From positions 267,030 to 331,029 of the forward strand of contig NZ_LR792632.1 in assembly GCF_902827225.1 (NCBI RefSeq): a DNA stretch of 64,000 nucleotides, in the 5' to 3' direction. Below the pieces are notes generated by a model, which was given only the letters and a program-made list of their open reading frames with translations, did not search any database and had not been told where the DNA came from. This document shows, one piece after another, positions 10,200-18,312 of the stretch (the first letter of the stretch is position 1; every line of letters starts with the position of its first letter). Origin of the DNA: Methanocaldococcus lauensis (GTDB lineage: Archaea; AGJL01; Methanococci; Methanococcales; Methanocaldococcaceae). Made by a program: the position numbers and the translations under genes.

Positions 10200-10310
10200 A
10201 TCACCTAAATTTTTTATAGTTGTTTTACTTTACGGATTATAACTTTAGGTGAACTAATATATATACCTTACGATATGAAACGGTTATAACGATTGTTTCA
10301 TACTTTAAAA
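10200..10310 (-). promoter_or_regulatory. S-layer promoter and palindromic upstream element
   Basis: Reading the minus strand, GGTGAT is at 10205-10200 and a TATATATA box lies around 10264-10257, giving a leader of roughly 40 bases. Just upstream, TATGAAAC (10274-10281) and GTTTCATA (10295-10302) form a perfect 8-bp inverted repeat, and the palindrome GTTATAAC (10283-10290) sits between its arms. Its place next to the TATA box suggests a transcription factor site; that function is inference. The rest of the 307-bp gap to the next start (10502) is plain AT-rich DNA with no open frame that I can see. Confidence 0.6.
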
Positions 10311-10501
10311 TTTAGTTTATCTTTTTATATTTTATTTTGACTATAAAATTATTTTTAGATTGTTAAATAAAAAGGTTGTAAATGTTTGCAACTTTTTAAA
10401 AAGAATAAAAATTTATATAGATAAATATGAATATTTAATAGAAATTTATAAAAAAACTTGTAAGAAATAGTTCTAAAAACAATAATAAATTTGTGATAAA
10501 A

Positions 10502-11275
10502 ATGAAGATAGCAATAACTGGAAAAGGTGGAGTAGGAAAAACATTTATTGCTTCAACTTTAATGAGATTATTTGAAAAAAAAGGTTTTAAAGTTATTGGA
10601 GTCGATTGTGACCCTAATCCTACATTAGCATTATCTTTTGGAATTGAAGATACCCTTATACCCTTATCAAAAAGGCATGATATAATAGAAGAAAGAACTG
10701 GGGCAAAGCCTGGAACTTATGGAAGTATTTTTAAATTAAATCCAAAAGTGGATGATTTAATCGATAAAGTTGGATATAAGATAGGAAATATCACTATATT
10801 AGTTATGGGAACTATAGAGGAGGGAGGGGAGGGTTGTGTATGTCCTGCGTCTGTTTTGTTGAGGAGATTACTTAGGCATTTAATAGTAAAAAGAGATGAA
10901 GTAGTTATATTAGATATGGAGGCTGGAATAGAACATTTTGGAAGGAAAACCATTGAAGATGTAGATTTAATGCTAATTGTTATTGAACCAACTAAAAAGT
11001 CATTAATAACTGCTAAAAGAATGAAAAAATTGGCTAATGATTTAGGAATAAAAAATATTAAAGTTATTATCAATAAAGTTAGGAATGAAGATAAAGAATT
11101 ATTAAAAAATATTGTTGAGAAAGAACTTGGTTTAGAGATTTTAGGATTTGTTCCTTATGATGAAAATGTTATTGAAGGTGAGTTTTTAGGAAAACCAATT
11201 AATTTAGATTCTAAATCTACAAAAGAAATAGAAAAAATATTTAATCGTATTTTAGAGTTGAAGAAAAATATTTAA
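10502..11275 (+). CDS. CooC-like nickel/metal-insertion P-loop ATPase
   Basis: 257 residues of the SIMIBI/MinD class. The deviant Walker A is AITGKGGVGKTF, with the signature lysine of the CooC/NifH group. The switch region reads VDCDPNPTLALSFG. EEGGEGCVCP resembles the CxC metal-binding segment of CooC; CooC dimers load nickel into CO dehydrogenase. VVILDMEAGIEHFGR serves as the Walker B-like region. GTG 10493 is also in frame, but GTGAT there looks like the ribosome site for ATG 10502. It converges with moaA, 3 bp apart. The client may be CO dehydrogenase/acetyl-CoA synthase, but no such gene is nearby. Confidence 0.88.
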   Translation: MKIAITGKGGVGKTFIASTLMRLFEKKGFKVIGVDCDPNPTLALSFGIEDTLIPLSKRHDIIEERTGAKPGTYGSIFKLNPKVDDLIDKVGYKIGNITILVMGTIEEGGEGCVCPASVLLRRLLRHLIVKRDEVVILDMEAGIEHFGRKTIEDVDLMLIVIEPTKKSLITAKRMKKLANDLGIKNIKVIINKVRNEDKELLKNIVEKELGLEILGFVPYDENVIEGEFLGKPINLDSKSTKEIEKIFNRILELKKNI

Positions 11276-11278
11276 CTT

Positions 11279-12202
11279 TTATTTATTTTTATTTTTTAAT
11301 TTATTGAATTTAAAATAGGGTTCTCTTCTATTTATGCACTCAATAAAATATGGTTCTAAATTTTCTCCATTTCTTAAAGGAGTTAAAACATCAACTAAAT
11401 TATCATCTCTCAATAGGCATGGCTTTAAGTAGCCATCATGAGTTAATCTAATCCTTGTACAATGCATACAAAATTCACTGTTATCCATGGGTCTTACGAA
11501 CTCTATTTCTAAATTATCTACAATGTATTTTTTCCTATTATGCATAAATTTCCTTGTTATAACCTTGTCAGATTTTTCTTTAATTTCATTTTCTATTGTA
11601 GAAATGTCATAGTAATATTTTTTAAGTTCTTCATTTAAAGGAATAAATTCAATAATTTGTAAAATAGCCCCAATATTTCTACAAAATTTCATAATATCGG
11701 GTAAATTTTTAATGTTTAAAGTCATAGCTAAAAAATTAATTTTTAGCGGTGTTAATCCAACATCTATTGCTTTTTTTATTCCATTTATAACTTTTTCTAC
11801 ATCACCAAACTTAGTAATTTCTTTGTATAATTTTGGATTTAAAGTATCTAAACTCACATTAACTCTATTTAATCCAGCATCTTTAAGTTTTTCAGCATAT
11901 TTTTCTAAGAAAATTCCATTAGTTGTTAAAGAAATCTCTTTTATTTTTTTATCCTTTACATTTTCAATAATCTCACAAATATCATTTCTTATTAATGGCT
12001 CTCCCCCAGAAATTTTAACTTTTCTAACTCCAAATTTTGTTGAAGTTTTTACTATAACTCCAAACTCTTCTGGTTTTATATATCTATTATTATTGTTATC
12101 TAAATTATGTCCTTCTTTATGACAATAAAAGCACTGCAAATTACACTTGTTAGTTACTGAAATTCTAAACGACCTTATTTCCCTTCCATATCTATCTTTC
12201 AT
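11279..12202 (-). CDS. moaA: GTP 3',8-cyclase (molybdenum cofactor biosynthesis)
   Basis: Radical SAM enzyme that starts molybdopterin synthesis by converting GTP to 3',8-cyclo-7,8-dihydro-GTP. The SAM [4Fe-4S] motif is C20-x3-C24-x2-C27 (CNLQCFYC). The SAM-binding KISGGEPL follows. The second cluster ligands are near the C-terminus (FCMHCTRIRL and the cysteine of LKPCLL). At 307 residues it has normal archaeal length. In a methanogen the cofactor serves formylmethanofuran dehydrogenase and possibly formate dehydrogenase, with Mo or W. It starts at ATG 12202 behind GTGGAT. A stable hairpin lies 59 bp upstream (separate entry). Confidence 0.96.
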   Translation of the reverse strand: MKDRYGREIRSFRISVTNKCNLQCFYCHKEGHNLDNNNNRYIKPEEFGVIVKTSTKFGVRKVKISGGEPLIRNDICEIIENVKDKKIKEISLTTNGIFLEKYAEKLKDAGLNRVNVSLDTLNPKLYKEITKFGDVEKVINGIKKAIDVGLTPLKINFLAMTLNIKNLPDIMKFCRNIGAILQIIEFIPLNEELKKYYYDISTIENEIKEKSDKVITRKFMHNRKKYIVDNLEIEFVRPMDNSEFCMHCTRIRLTHDGYLKPCLLRDDNLVDVLTPLRNGENLEPYFIECINRREPYFKFNKLKNKNK

Positions 12203-12260
12203 AACTATCCACTATATTGATATAACTAAAATTATAAAATTAAACTGAACAAAAATGAAA

Positions 12261-12287
12261 AATTAAAATTGAAGGACAATTTTAATT
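12261..12287. promoter_or_regulatory. Perfect 11-bp hairpin between slyD and moaA
   Basis: AATTAAAATTG (12261-12271) and CAATTTTAATT (12277-12287) are exact inverted repeats around a 5-base loop AAGGA. On the minus strand it lies 67 bp after the FKBP stop and 59 bp before the moaA start. It may be part of termination of the first gene, or an operator or leader structure for moaA. It contains almost only A-T pairs, so it would be a weak RNA stem at growth temperature; a DNA-level role is more plausible. Confidence 0.45.
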
Positions 12288-12353
12288 ATAAAAATTTAAT
12301 CTATAAAAAGCTACCGTAACTATTTTAAATTAAACTAAATATTCAAATATTAA

Positions 12354-13049
12354 TTATTCAGTTTTTTCCATATTTTCTTTTTTTCTTTCAAAAGTTTCAA
12401 TAAATGCTACTTTATCTACATCTTCTAATCTCTTTAATATCTCATTTGCTATAGCCATTTTAAATCTTTCAATGTTTGGAATAAAAGGAGCAAATTCTGG
12501 TAATTCAATTTTAACAGTTTCATTCTCAATAGTAACATTTACATCTGTTAATCTTGGAACATACATCTTTACAATCTCTTTTACTATGTCTTCTTTATTT
12601 TCAACTACTTCTTCAATTTTTATTCTATACTTTACCTCTTTTCCTGCCAATTCATGATTAAAGTCAACTAAAACTCTTCCACTATTTACACTAACAATTT
12701 TTCCTGGTATATTGTCTATATATACAGTTAAACCTTTTATTGGCTGAATTCCTCTTTTCTTAAATTCAGATATAGGAACTAATTTTATTTTTGATGGATC
12801 TCTTTTACCAAATGCTTTTTCAGGTGGTAAAACAACTTCCCTTTCTTCACCAACATCCATTTCTAATATTACTTCATCTAATCCAGGGAGTATCTGTCCT
12901 TCTCCAGCAAAAATAGCAACAGGACCATAAACTACTGCTGGATTATAAATTCCCTCTTTTTTAGCCAATTCCTCATTAGTAGTGTCAAATAGTTTTCCTT
13001 CAACATATCCATCATAACTAACCTTAACTAATTTTCCTTTTTCTACCAT
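12354..13049 (-). CDS. slyD: FKBP-type peptidyl-prolyl isomerase, SlyD-like
   Basis: 231 residues, the long archaeal FKBP form. The N-terminal FKBP fold ([45 protein letters not shown]) is interrupted by the insert-in-flap chaperone domain ([20 protein letters not shown] through [16 protein letters not shown]). A C-terminal extension of about 70 residues typical of archaeal long FKBPs follows. It catalyses proline cis-trans isomerisation and acts as a holdase in the cytoplasm. There is no histidine-rich tail like that of E. coli SlyD, so nickel handling is not implied. AGGTGA precedes ATG 13049. Confidence 0.93.
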   Translation of the reverse strand: MVEKGKLVKVSYDGYVEGKLFDTTNEELAKKEGIYNPAVVYGPVAIFAGEGQILPGLDEVILEMDVGEEREVVLPPEKAFGKRDPSKIKLVPISEFKKRGIQPIKGLTVYIDNIPGKIVSVNSGRVLVDFNHELAGKEVKYRIKIEEVVENKEDIVKEIVKMYVPRLTDVNVTIENETVKIELPEFAPFIPNIERFKMAIANEILKRLEDVDKVAFIETFERKKENMEKTE

Positions 13050-13173
13050 TTATTTCACCTTTTAGTTAGTTAAAAGGTTTTCATAATTTTTAATATAAGC
13101 CATATATAAATATAACGACAAAGAACAAAAAATTTTAAATATTATAATAAACAATTAACATATGTGATGTTCT

Positions 13174-13584
13174 ATGGAGGGCTTAGGATATTTTTTCATA
13201 CTTGTAGGTTTTATTGTAATGGCATTAGAGACTGTAACTCCTGGCTTATATCTTCCTGCATTAGGAATAGCCTTATTAATATATGGTGTTGTATTGTTGA
13301 TACTTCCCCAGTATGCATTTATTTCAGCAATAATTTCAGGAATTATAACAATTATATTATTAAATAAATTTGTTTATGGAGTAGGAAAGGATATAAAAAT
13401 TGGGGCTGAAAGATTTGTGGGAAAAATTGGAAAAGCAGTAGAAGATTTTGATGAAAATGGATATGGATGGGTAGAAATAGAAAATCAAAAATGGTTGGCA
13501 AAGTCAGATGATAAAATAAAAAATGGGGACAAAGTTGAAATTGTTGGAATTGAAGGAGTCTCACTAATCGTTAAAAAAGCATAG
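13174..13584 (+). CDS. nfeD: NfeD-family membrane protein
   Basis: 136 residues of the short NfeD (1b) type. Three hydrophobic segments occupy roughly residues 5-70 (YFFILVGFIVMAL, LYLPALGIALLIYGVVLLIL, FISAIISGIITIILL). A cytoplasmic OB-fold domain follows (FVGKIGKAVEDF, GYGWVEIENQKWLAKS, VEIVGIEGVSLIV). NfeD proteins pair with stomatin-like proteins, and the stomatin gene starts 12 bp downstream, so this is a standard two-gene unit. GTGAT a few bases before ATG 13174 supports the start. The role in membrane organisation is family knowledge. Confidence 0.9.
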   Translation: MEGLGYFFILVGFIVMALETVTPGLYLPALGIALLIYGVVLLILPQYAFISAIISGIITIILLNKFVYGVGKDIKIGAERFVGKIGKAVEDFDENGYGWVEIENQKWLAKSDDKIKNGDKVEIVGIEGVSLIVKKA

Positions 13585-13596
13585 AGGTAGATTATT

Positions 13597-14412
13597 ATGG
13601 AATTCTGGTTTTGGTTAATATTAGGACTTATACTATTATTTATAGTTGTTAAGTCAGTAATTGTCGTTAATCAATATGAAGGTGGGTTAATTTTTAGATT
13701 AGGTAGGGTTATTGGAAAACTAAAACCTGGGATTAATATAGTAATTCCATTCTTAGATGTGCCTGTTAAGGTTGATATGAGAACCAGAGTTACTGATATT
13801 CCCCCCCAAGAGATGATTACAAAGGATAACGCAGTCGTAAAAGTAGATGCAGTAGTTTATTATAGAGTAGTAGACGTAGAGCGAGCTATCTTAGAAGTGG
13901 AAGATTACGAATACGCAATAATAAATTTGGCACAAACTACATTAAGGGCTATAATAGGTAGTATGGAATTAGATGAAGTATTAAATAAAAGAGAATATAT
14001 AAACTCCAAGTTATTAGAAATTTTAGATAGAGAAACTGATGCTTGGGGTGTAAAAATTGAAAAAGTTGAAGTTAAAGAAATAGATCCTCCAGAAGATATT
14101 AAAAATGCTATGGCTCAGCAAATGAAGGCAGAAAGACTAAAAAGAGCTGCAATATTAGAGGCAGAAGGTGAAAAACAAAGTAGAATATTAAGAGCAGAAG
14201 GTATCGCTGAAAGTTTAAGAATTGAAGCTGAAGGACAAGCTAAAGCAATACAAATAGTCGCTGAAGCAGCAAGAAATTACTTTAAAGATGAAGCTCAACT
14301 TTACAAAGCTTTGGAAGTAGCAAACAATGTATTAAAAGATAACACTAAATATGTTATATCTGAAAATGTATTAAATCTTGTCAAAAATTTCATTAAGAAT
14401 GGAAAAGAATAA
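13597..14412 (+). CDS. Stomatin/prohibitin-family membrane protein
   Basis: 271 residues. One N-terminal membrane segment ([21 protein letters not shown]) is followed by the SPFH/PHB domain ([60 protein letters not shown]). A long Ala/Glu-rich coiled coil ([28 protein letters not shown]) follows at about 185-235. Slipin-type proteins oligomerise on membranes. In Pyrococcus the partner membrane protease STOPP cleaves a stomatin; no long NfeD protease is present here, only the short NfeD upstream. Confidence 0.93.
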   Translation: MEFWFWLILGLILLFIVVKSVIVVNQYEGGLIFRLGRVIGKLKPGINIVIPFLDVPVKVDMRTRVTDIPPQEMITKDNAVVKVDAVVYYRVVDVERAILEVEDYEYAIINLAQTTLRAIIGSMELDEVLNKREYINSKLLEILDRETDAWGVKIEKVEVKEIDPPEDIKNAMAQQMKAERLKRAAILEAEGEKQSRILRAEGIAESLRIEAEGQAKAIQIVAEAARNYFKDEAQLYKALEVANNVLKDNTKYVISENVLNLVKNFIKNGKE

Positions 14413-14606
14413 ATAGTTTTAGTAAAATTATATAAATTATATCTTTTTTAAAACATTAATTCATATTTTTAAATTTTAGTTCATTGATTTTATATTTTGC
14501 TATTCTAACCACTAAACACATTAAATTTAAAGTGGATACCTTTATACAACCTTTAAAGTAAAAAGATACAAGTCATTTTAAATAAATTCAAACAATGGTG
14601 ATATTT

Positions 14607-15872
14607 ATGGCTTCAAAAGATTCAAAACAATTATATATGTTTAAAAAAATGTTAAAAGAATTAAAATCTAAGAAAGGTAAAGGTACTGAACTAATCAGTT
14701 TATATATCCCAGCAGGTAGAAGAATATCTGATGTAGCTCAACATCTGAGAGAAGAGATGTCTCAAGCATCAAACATTAAAAGTAAAAGTACAAGAAAAAA
14801 TGTTCAATCAGCAATAGAGGCAATTTTGCAGAGATTAAAATTATTAAAAGAGCCTCTTGAAAAAGGAGTTGTTATATTTGCAGGAATGATTCCAAGAAGT
14901 GGTCCTGGAACTGAAAAAATGGAAACTTATGTTATAGAGCCACCAGAACCAATAAAAACATACATATATAGGTGTGATTCAGAATTTTATTTAGAGCCAT
15001 TAGAGGAATTTTTAGAAGATAAAGATGTTTATGGAATTATATTAGTAGATAGAAATGAAGCAACAATTGCAACAGTTAAAGGAAGAAACATAAACATTTT
15101 AAAGAAATTAACAAGTGGAGTTCCCGGAAAGTTTAAGGCTGGAGGGCAGTCTGCAAGAAGATTAGAGAGGCTTATCGATTTAGCGGCTCACGAATTTTTA
15201 CAGAGAGTTGGGCAAAAGGCCAATGAGCAATTTTTGCCATTATTACAGGAGAAAAAACTTAGAGGAATATTAGTTGGAGGACCAGGACATACTAAAAATG
15301 AGTTCGTTGAAGGAGATTACTTGCATCACGAACTTAAAAAGATTGTTTTAGATACTTTTGATTTATGTTATACTGAAGAGTTTGGAATAAGGGAACTCTT
15401 AGAGAAAGCTGCCCCATTACTTAAAGATGTTGAATTAATGAAAGAGAGAGAGGCTGTTCAAAGATTTTTAAAAGAACTAATTAAAGAAGATGGAGGACTT
15501 GCCTGTTATGGAGAGAAAGAGGTTTTAGAGGCATTGATGATGGGTGCAGTTGATACTTTAATTGTCTCAGAAGACTTAGAAAAATATAAAGTAAAAATTG
15601 CATGTAATAACTGTGATTATATGGAAGAAAAGACAGTCACAAATCTCGAACTTATTAAATTAGAGGAAGATCTTAAAAATGCTCAATGTCCTAAGTGTGG
15701 AGGAGCGTTAAGTATAGTTGAGAAAAAAGATTATATTGAATATCTTTCAGAACTATGTGAGCAAAGTGGAACTAAACTTGTAACTGTATCTTCAGAAACA
15801 GAAGAAGGGGCAATGATATTAAATGCATTTAAAGGAATAGCGGCAATATTGAGATTTAAGATTAATCAATAA
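14607..15872 (+). CDS. prf1: Peptide chain release factor aRF1
   Basis: 421 residues. It recognises all three stop codons and triggers peptide release. Stop-codon reading motifs are NIKS (residues 56-59) and YRCDSEF (121-127). The catalytic GGQ is at 179-181 in a basic loop (KFKAGGQSARR). The C-terminal domain carries a four-cysteine zinc site (CNNCDYMEE, CPKCGG), common in archaeal aRF1. An in-frame ATG at 14595 exists, but GGTGAT at 14597-14602 fits ATG 14607. Its 3' end overlaps the convergent larE-like gene by 7 bp. Confidence 0.97.
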   Translation: MASKDSKQLYMFKKMLKELKSKKGKGTELISLYIPAGRRISDVAQHLREEMSQASNIKSKSTRKNVQSAIEAILQRLKLLKEPLEKGVVIFAGMIPRSGPGTEKMETYVIEPPEPIKTYIYRCDSEFYLEPLEEFLEDKDVYGIILVDRNEATIATVKGRNINILKKLTSGVPGKFKAGGQSARRLERLIDLAAHEFLQRVGQKANEQFLPLLQEKKLRGILVGGPGHTKNEFVEGDYLHHELKKIVLDTFDLCYTEEFGIRELLEKAAPLLKDVELMKEREAVQRFLKELIKEDGGLACYGEKEVLEALMMGAVDTLIVSEDLEKYKVKIACNNCDYMEEKTVTNLELIKLEEDLKNAQCPKCGGALSIVEKKDYIEYLSELCEQSGTKLVTVSSETEEGAMILNAFKGIAAILRFKINQ

Positions 15873-16615
15873 CTCATATATTCCTCTAAATTTATACACA
15901 CTTTTTTATATCCAAATTCTTTAAATTTTTTAACAATATTATCTTTATTTTCAATAAATTTATCAAAATCTTTTTCTACTTCAATTATTGCTAAATCTCC
16001 AAAATCTCTAACTCTAATTGCTCCATTAGTATAATTTCTTAAAAAATCTTCTAAACACTCAATTTTTCTTAAATCTTCAATTGATATTTTTCTATTAAAT
16101 TCAAATCTCGTTAATAAACAAGTTTCTTTTGGAGGATGGTTAATATTTAAATACTTGGCTATTTCAATTATATCTTTTTTACGAATTTTTAAATCAGATA
16201 ATGGTGAAATTATATTAAATTCTTTTTTAGCTTTTAATCCTGGTCTATCATCAAAAAGATCATCGTAGTTCGTTCCATCAACTATAATATCATAACTATA
16301 ATATTCTTTCTCCTTATTTAAAATTTCAAAAAACATTTTTTTGCATAAATAACATCTTTCTGGAACATTTTCTATAATTTTATCTACTTCAACAATTTTT
16401 AGATTTAAGTTATACTTTTTTGCATTAATAATGGCATTATTTAAAGCCCACTTTGAAATATATGGAGTTTTTATAAAAATACACAATATTTCTGTAATGT
16501 TATTTAATAAAATTGATAAAAGTAAGCTATCAATTCCTCCAGAATATGCAACGATAACTTTTTTGTTTTTAAATAATTCTCTAAGATTATTTTTTAATAA
16601 ATTTAATTTTTCCAA
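15866..16615 (-). CDS. larE: LarE-like PP-loop sulfur transferase
   Basis: About 250 residues of the LarE family. The ATP pyrophosphatase PP-loop is AYSGGIDSLL (SGGIDS at 25-30). The RCYLCKK motif gives C88 and C91, and VDGTNYDDLFDDRPG and SPLSDLKIRKKDI follow. A third cysteine, C166 in PKETCLL, stands where LarE has its sulfur-donating cysteine. LarE inserts sulfur into the nickel-pincer nucleotide precursor. Forms with three such cysteines can hold a [4Fe-4S] cluster and recycle, rather than sacrifice the cysteine. No larB, larC or racemase gene is in the window. The start is TTG 16615, with AGGTGA five bases upstream; GTG 16624 lies inside that site. Confidence 0.85.
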   Translation of the reverse strand: MEKLNLLKNNLRELFKNKKVIVAYSGGIDSLLLSILLNNITEILCIFIKTPYISKWALNNAIINAKKYNLNLKIVEVDKIIENVPERCYLCKKMFFEILNKEKEYYSYDIIVDGTNYDDLFDDRPGLKAKKEFNIISPLSDLKIRKKDIIEIAKYLNINHPPKETCLLTRFEFNRKISIEDLRKIECLEDFLRNYTNGAIRVRDFGDLAIIEVEKDFDKFIENKDNIVKKFKEFGYKKVCINLEEYMSY

Positions 16616-16748
16616 AAAATTCACCTATTTCATATTCATATAGTATAGTAATGTTTATATGGTAATTACTTTTATATATTACTATAGAAATGTTTAAATA
16701 TACATGTAACTTAATTTTAAAATCATAAAAACTTGTGGGGAGAGTACG

Positions 16749-18047
16749 ATGATAGAAAAAATTAAAGAAATGGAAAATGTTACTAAATCAATTAAAGAAA
16801 AAATTCTTAATCATAATGGATATATTAGAGTTATAACTCATCATGACCCTGATGGATTGAGTAGTGGAGGAATTTTAGCCAAGATGTTGATGAGATCCAA
16901 TAAATTGTTTCATTTAACTGTTGTAGAACATTTGTCGGATAATGTTATTCAAAAATTAGCAAAAGAAAATGAAGTAAATAAGCCTCTATTTATATTTGCA
17001 GATATGGGAAGTGGGCAGATAGATAATATTATAGAGAATAACTTTAATGCAATAATATTAGATCATCACCCTCCAATAATTAAAGAAAGTTTTGTAAATG
17101 AAAATATCATTCAACTAAATCCACATATTTTTGGAGTTGATGGCTCTAAAGAATTAACTGCAAGTGGAGTTTGCTATTTAGTAGCAAGAGAATTTGGATA
17201 TTATGATTTGAGTAGTTTAGCAATTGTAGGAATTATTGGAGATATGCAGTATCGTCCATTGTTAGGATTAAACAAGTTTATAGTAAATGAGGCAAGAGAG
17301 CATAGATATGTTAAGATTGTGAGTGACTTAATTTATAATATTTATGATGTCGAGATACATAAATCTATAGCATACTGCACTAAACCTTATATTCCAGAGT
17401 TAGCCTCTGAAGTAAAAGCATTTAAATTCTTAAAAGATATAGGTATAGATCCAAATAAAAAAAGATTTGACGATTCTGATAGAAAAAAGTTTCTATCTGC
17501 AATAATATTTAAGTATCCAAAAATTGAAAATTTGATAATTGACAGATATTTAATAAATCATAAAGTTAATGACGCTATGCTATTGTCTGAAATGTTAAAT
17601 GCCGTAGGTAGAAGTGGTTTATTTGCTATAGGTATAGGAATTTGCTTAGAAGATGATGAATGTATAAAAAAAGGATATGAAATTCTTTGGGAATATAAAA
17701 AGAACTTAGTTAATGAGTTAAAAAATGTCAAACTAAAGAAATTAAATAATATTTATTATTTTGAAGGTAAAAAAGGGATGATTGGAATTATTGCCTCAAT
17801 ATTGGTTGATGATAAGCCAGTAATAGGGTATCATATTGAGGGTGATTTAGCTAAGTTTTCAGCAAGAGGTAATAGAGAGTTAGTTGAGAGAGGTTTAGAT
17901 TTAAGTATTGCTATGGCTGTGGCTAAAGAGTTTGGAGGCACTGGGGGAGGGCATAATGTTGCCTCTGGGGCAGTTGTTCCAAAAGATAAAGTTAAAGATT
18001 TCTTAAATAGGGTAGATGAGATTATAGGAGAGCAACTAAAAAAATAA
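16749..18047 (+). CDS. DHH-family phosphoesterase, RecJ-like
   Basis: 432 residues. The DHH motifs are ITHHDPDGLSSGG, FADMGSGQ and LDHHPPI. The C-terminal DHHA1 domain has the GGTGGGHNVASGA signature. This is the archaeal RecJ-like group whose members are single-strand nucleases or inactive GINS/CMG partners (GAN-related); M. jannaschii has two RecJ homologues. The conserved aspartates and histidines are present, so activity is possible. ATG 16749 follows GGGGAG. It is divergent from the larE-like gene across about 130 bp containing the inverted repeat TATAGTAAT (16644-16652) / ATTACTATA (16678-16686). Confidence 0.88.
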   Translation: MIEKIKEMENVTKSIKEKILNHNGYIRVITHHDPDGLSSGGILAKMLMRSNKLFHLTVVEHLSDNVIQKLAKENEVNKPLFIFADMGSGQIDNIIENNFNAIILDHHPPIIKESFVNENIIQLNPHIFGVDGSKELTASGVCYLVAREFGYYDLSSLAIVGIIGDMQYRPLLGLNKFIVNEAREHRYVKIVSDLIYNIYDVEIHKSIAYCTKPYIPELASEVKAFKFLKDIGIDPNKKRFDDSDRKKFLSAIIFKYPKIENLIIDRYLINHKVNDAMLLSEMLNAVGRSGLFAIGIGICLEDDECIKKGYEILWEYKKNLVNELKNVKLKKLNNIYYFEGKKGMIGIIASILVDDKPVIGYHIEGDLAKFSARGNRELVERGLDLSIAMAVAKEFGGTGGGHNVASGAVVPKDKVKDFLNRVDEIIGEQLKK

Positions 18048-18214
18048 ATCATTAAATTTTGGAACTATATAATCATATAATCACATATCGTTAATCTAAT
18101 AAATTAATATAAATTGTTCTTTAATTTAATAAAGGATTTTTATACCTTTATATACTCTTTTAAGAAATCGTTACACCCTATTTAAATAAATCTCTGAAAT
18201 ACTTCCGTTATCTT

Positions 18215-18265
18215 TATTAATGATGATAGTGAAATATTACATACTGTTCTTGAATATCATTAATA
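18215..18265. promoter_or_regulatory. Inverted repeat upstream of nrdD
   Basis: TATTAATGAT (18215-18224) recurs inverted as ATCATTAATA (18256-18265), 10 bp perfect with a 31-bp spacer, about 50 bp before the nrdD start. The 265-bp gap between 18048 and 18312 is otherwise AT-rich without an open frame. In DNA this AT-rich a repeat of this size can arise by chance, so an operator role is only a suggestion. Confidence 0.3.
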
Positions 18266-18312
18266 TATTGATAAATTAATTTATATTAATAATATATTTT
18301 TTAGGTGGTTAT

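Noticed and set aside
16644-16686. TATAGTAAT/ATTACTATA inverted repeat as an operator of the RecJ-like gene
   Set aside because: Nine AT-rich pairs over a 25-bp spacer in AT-rich intergenic DNA are close to chance; recorded only within the gene entry.
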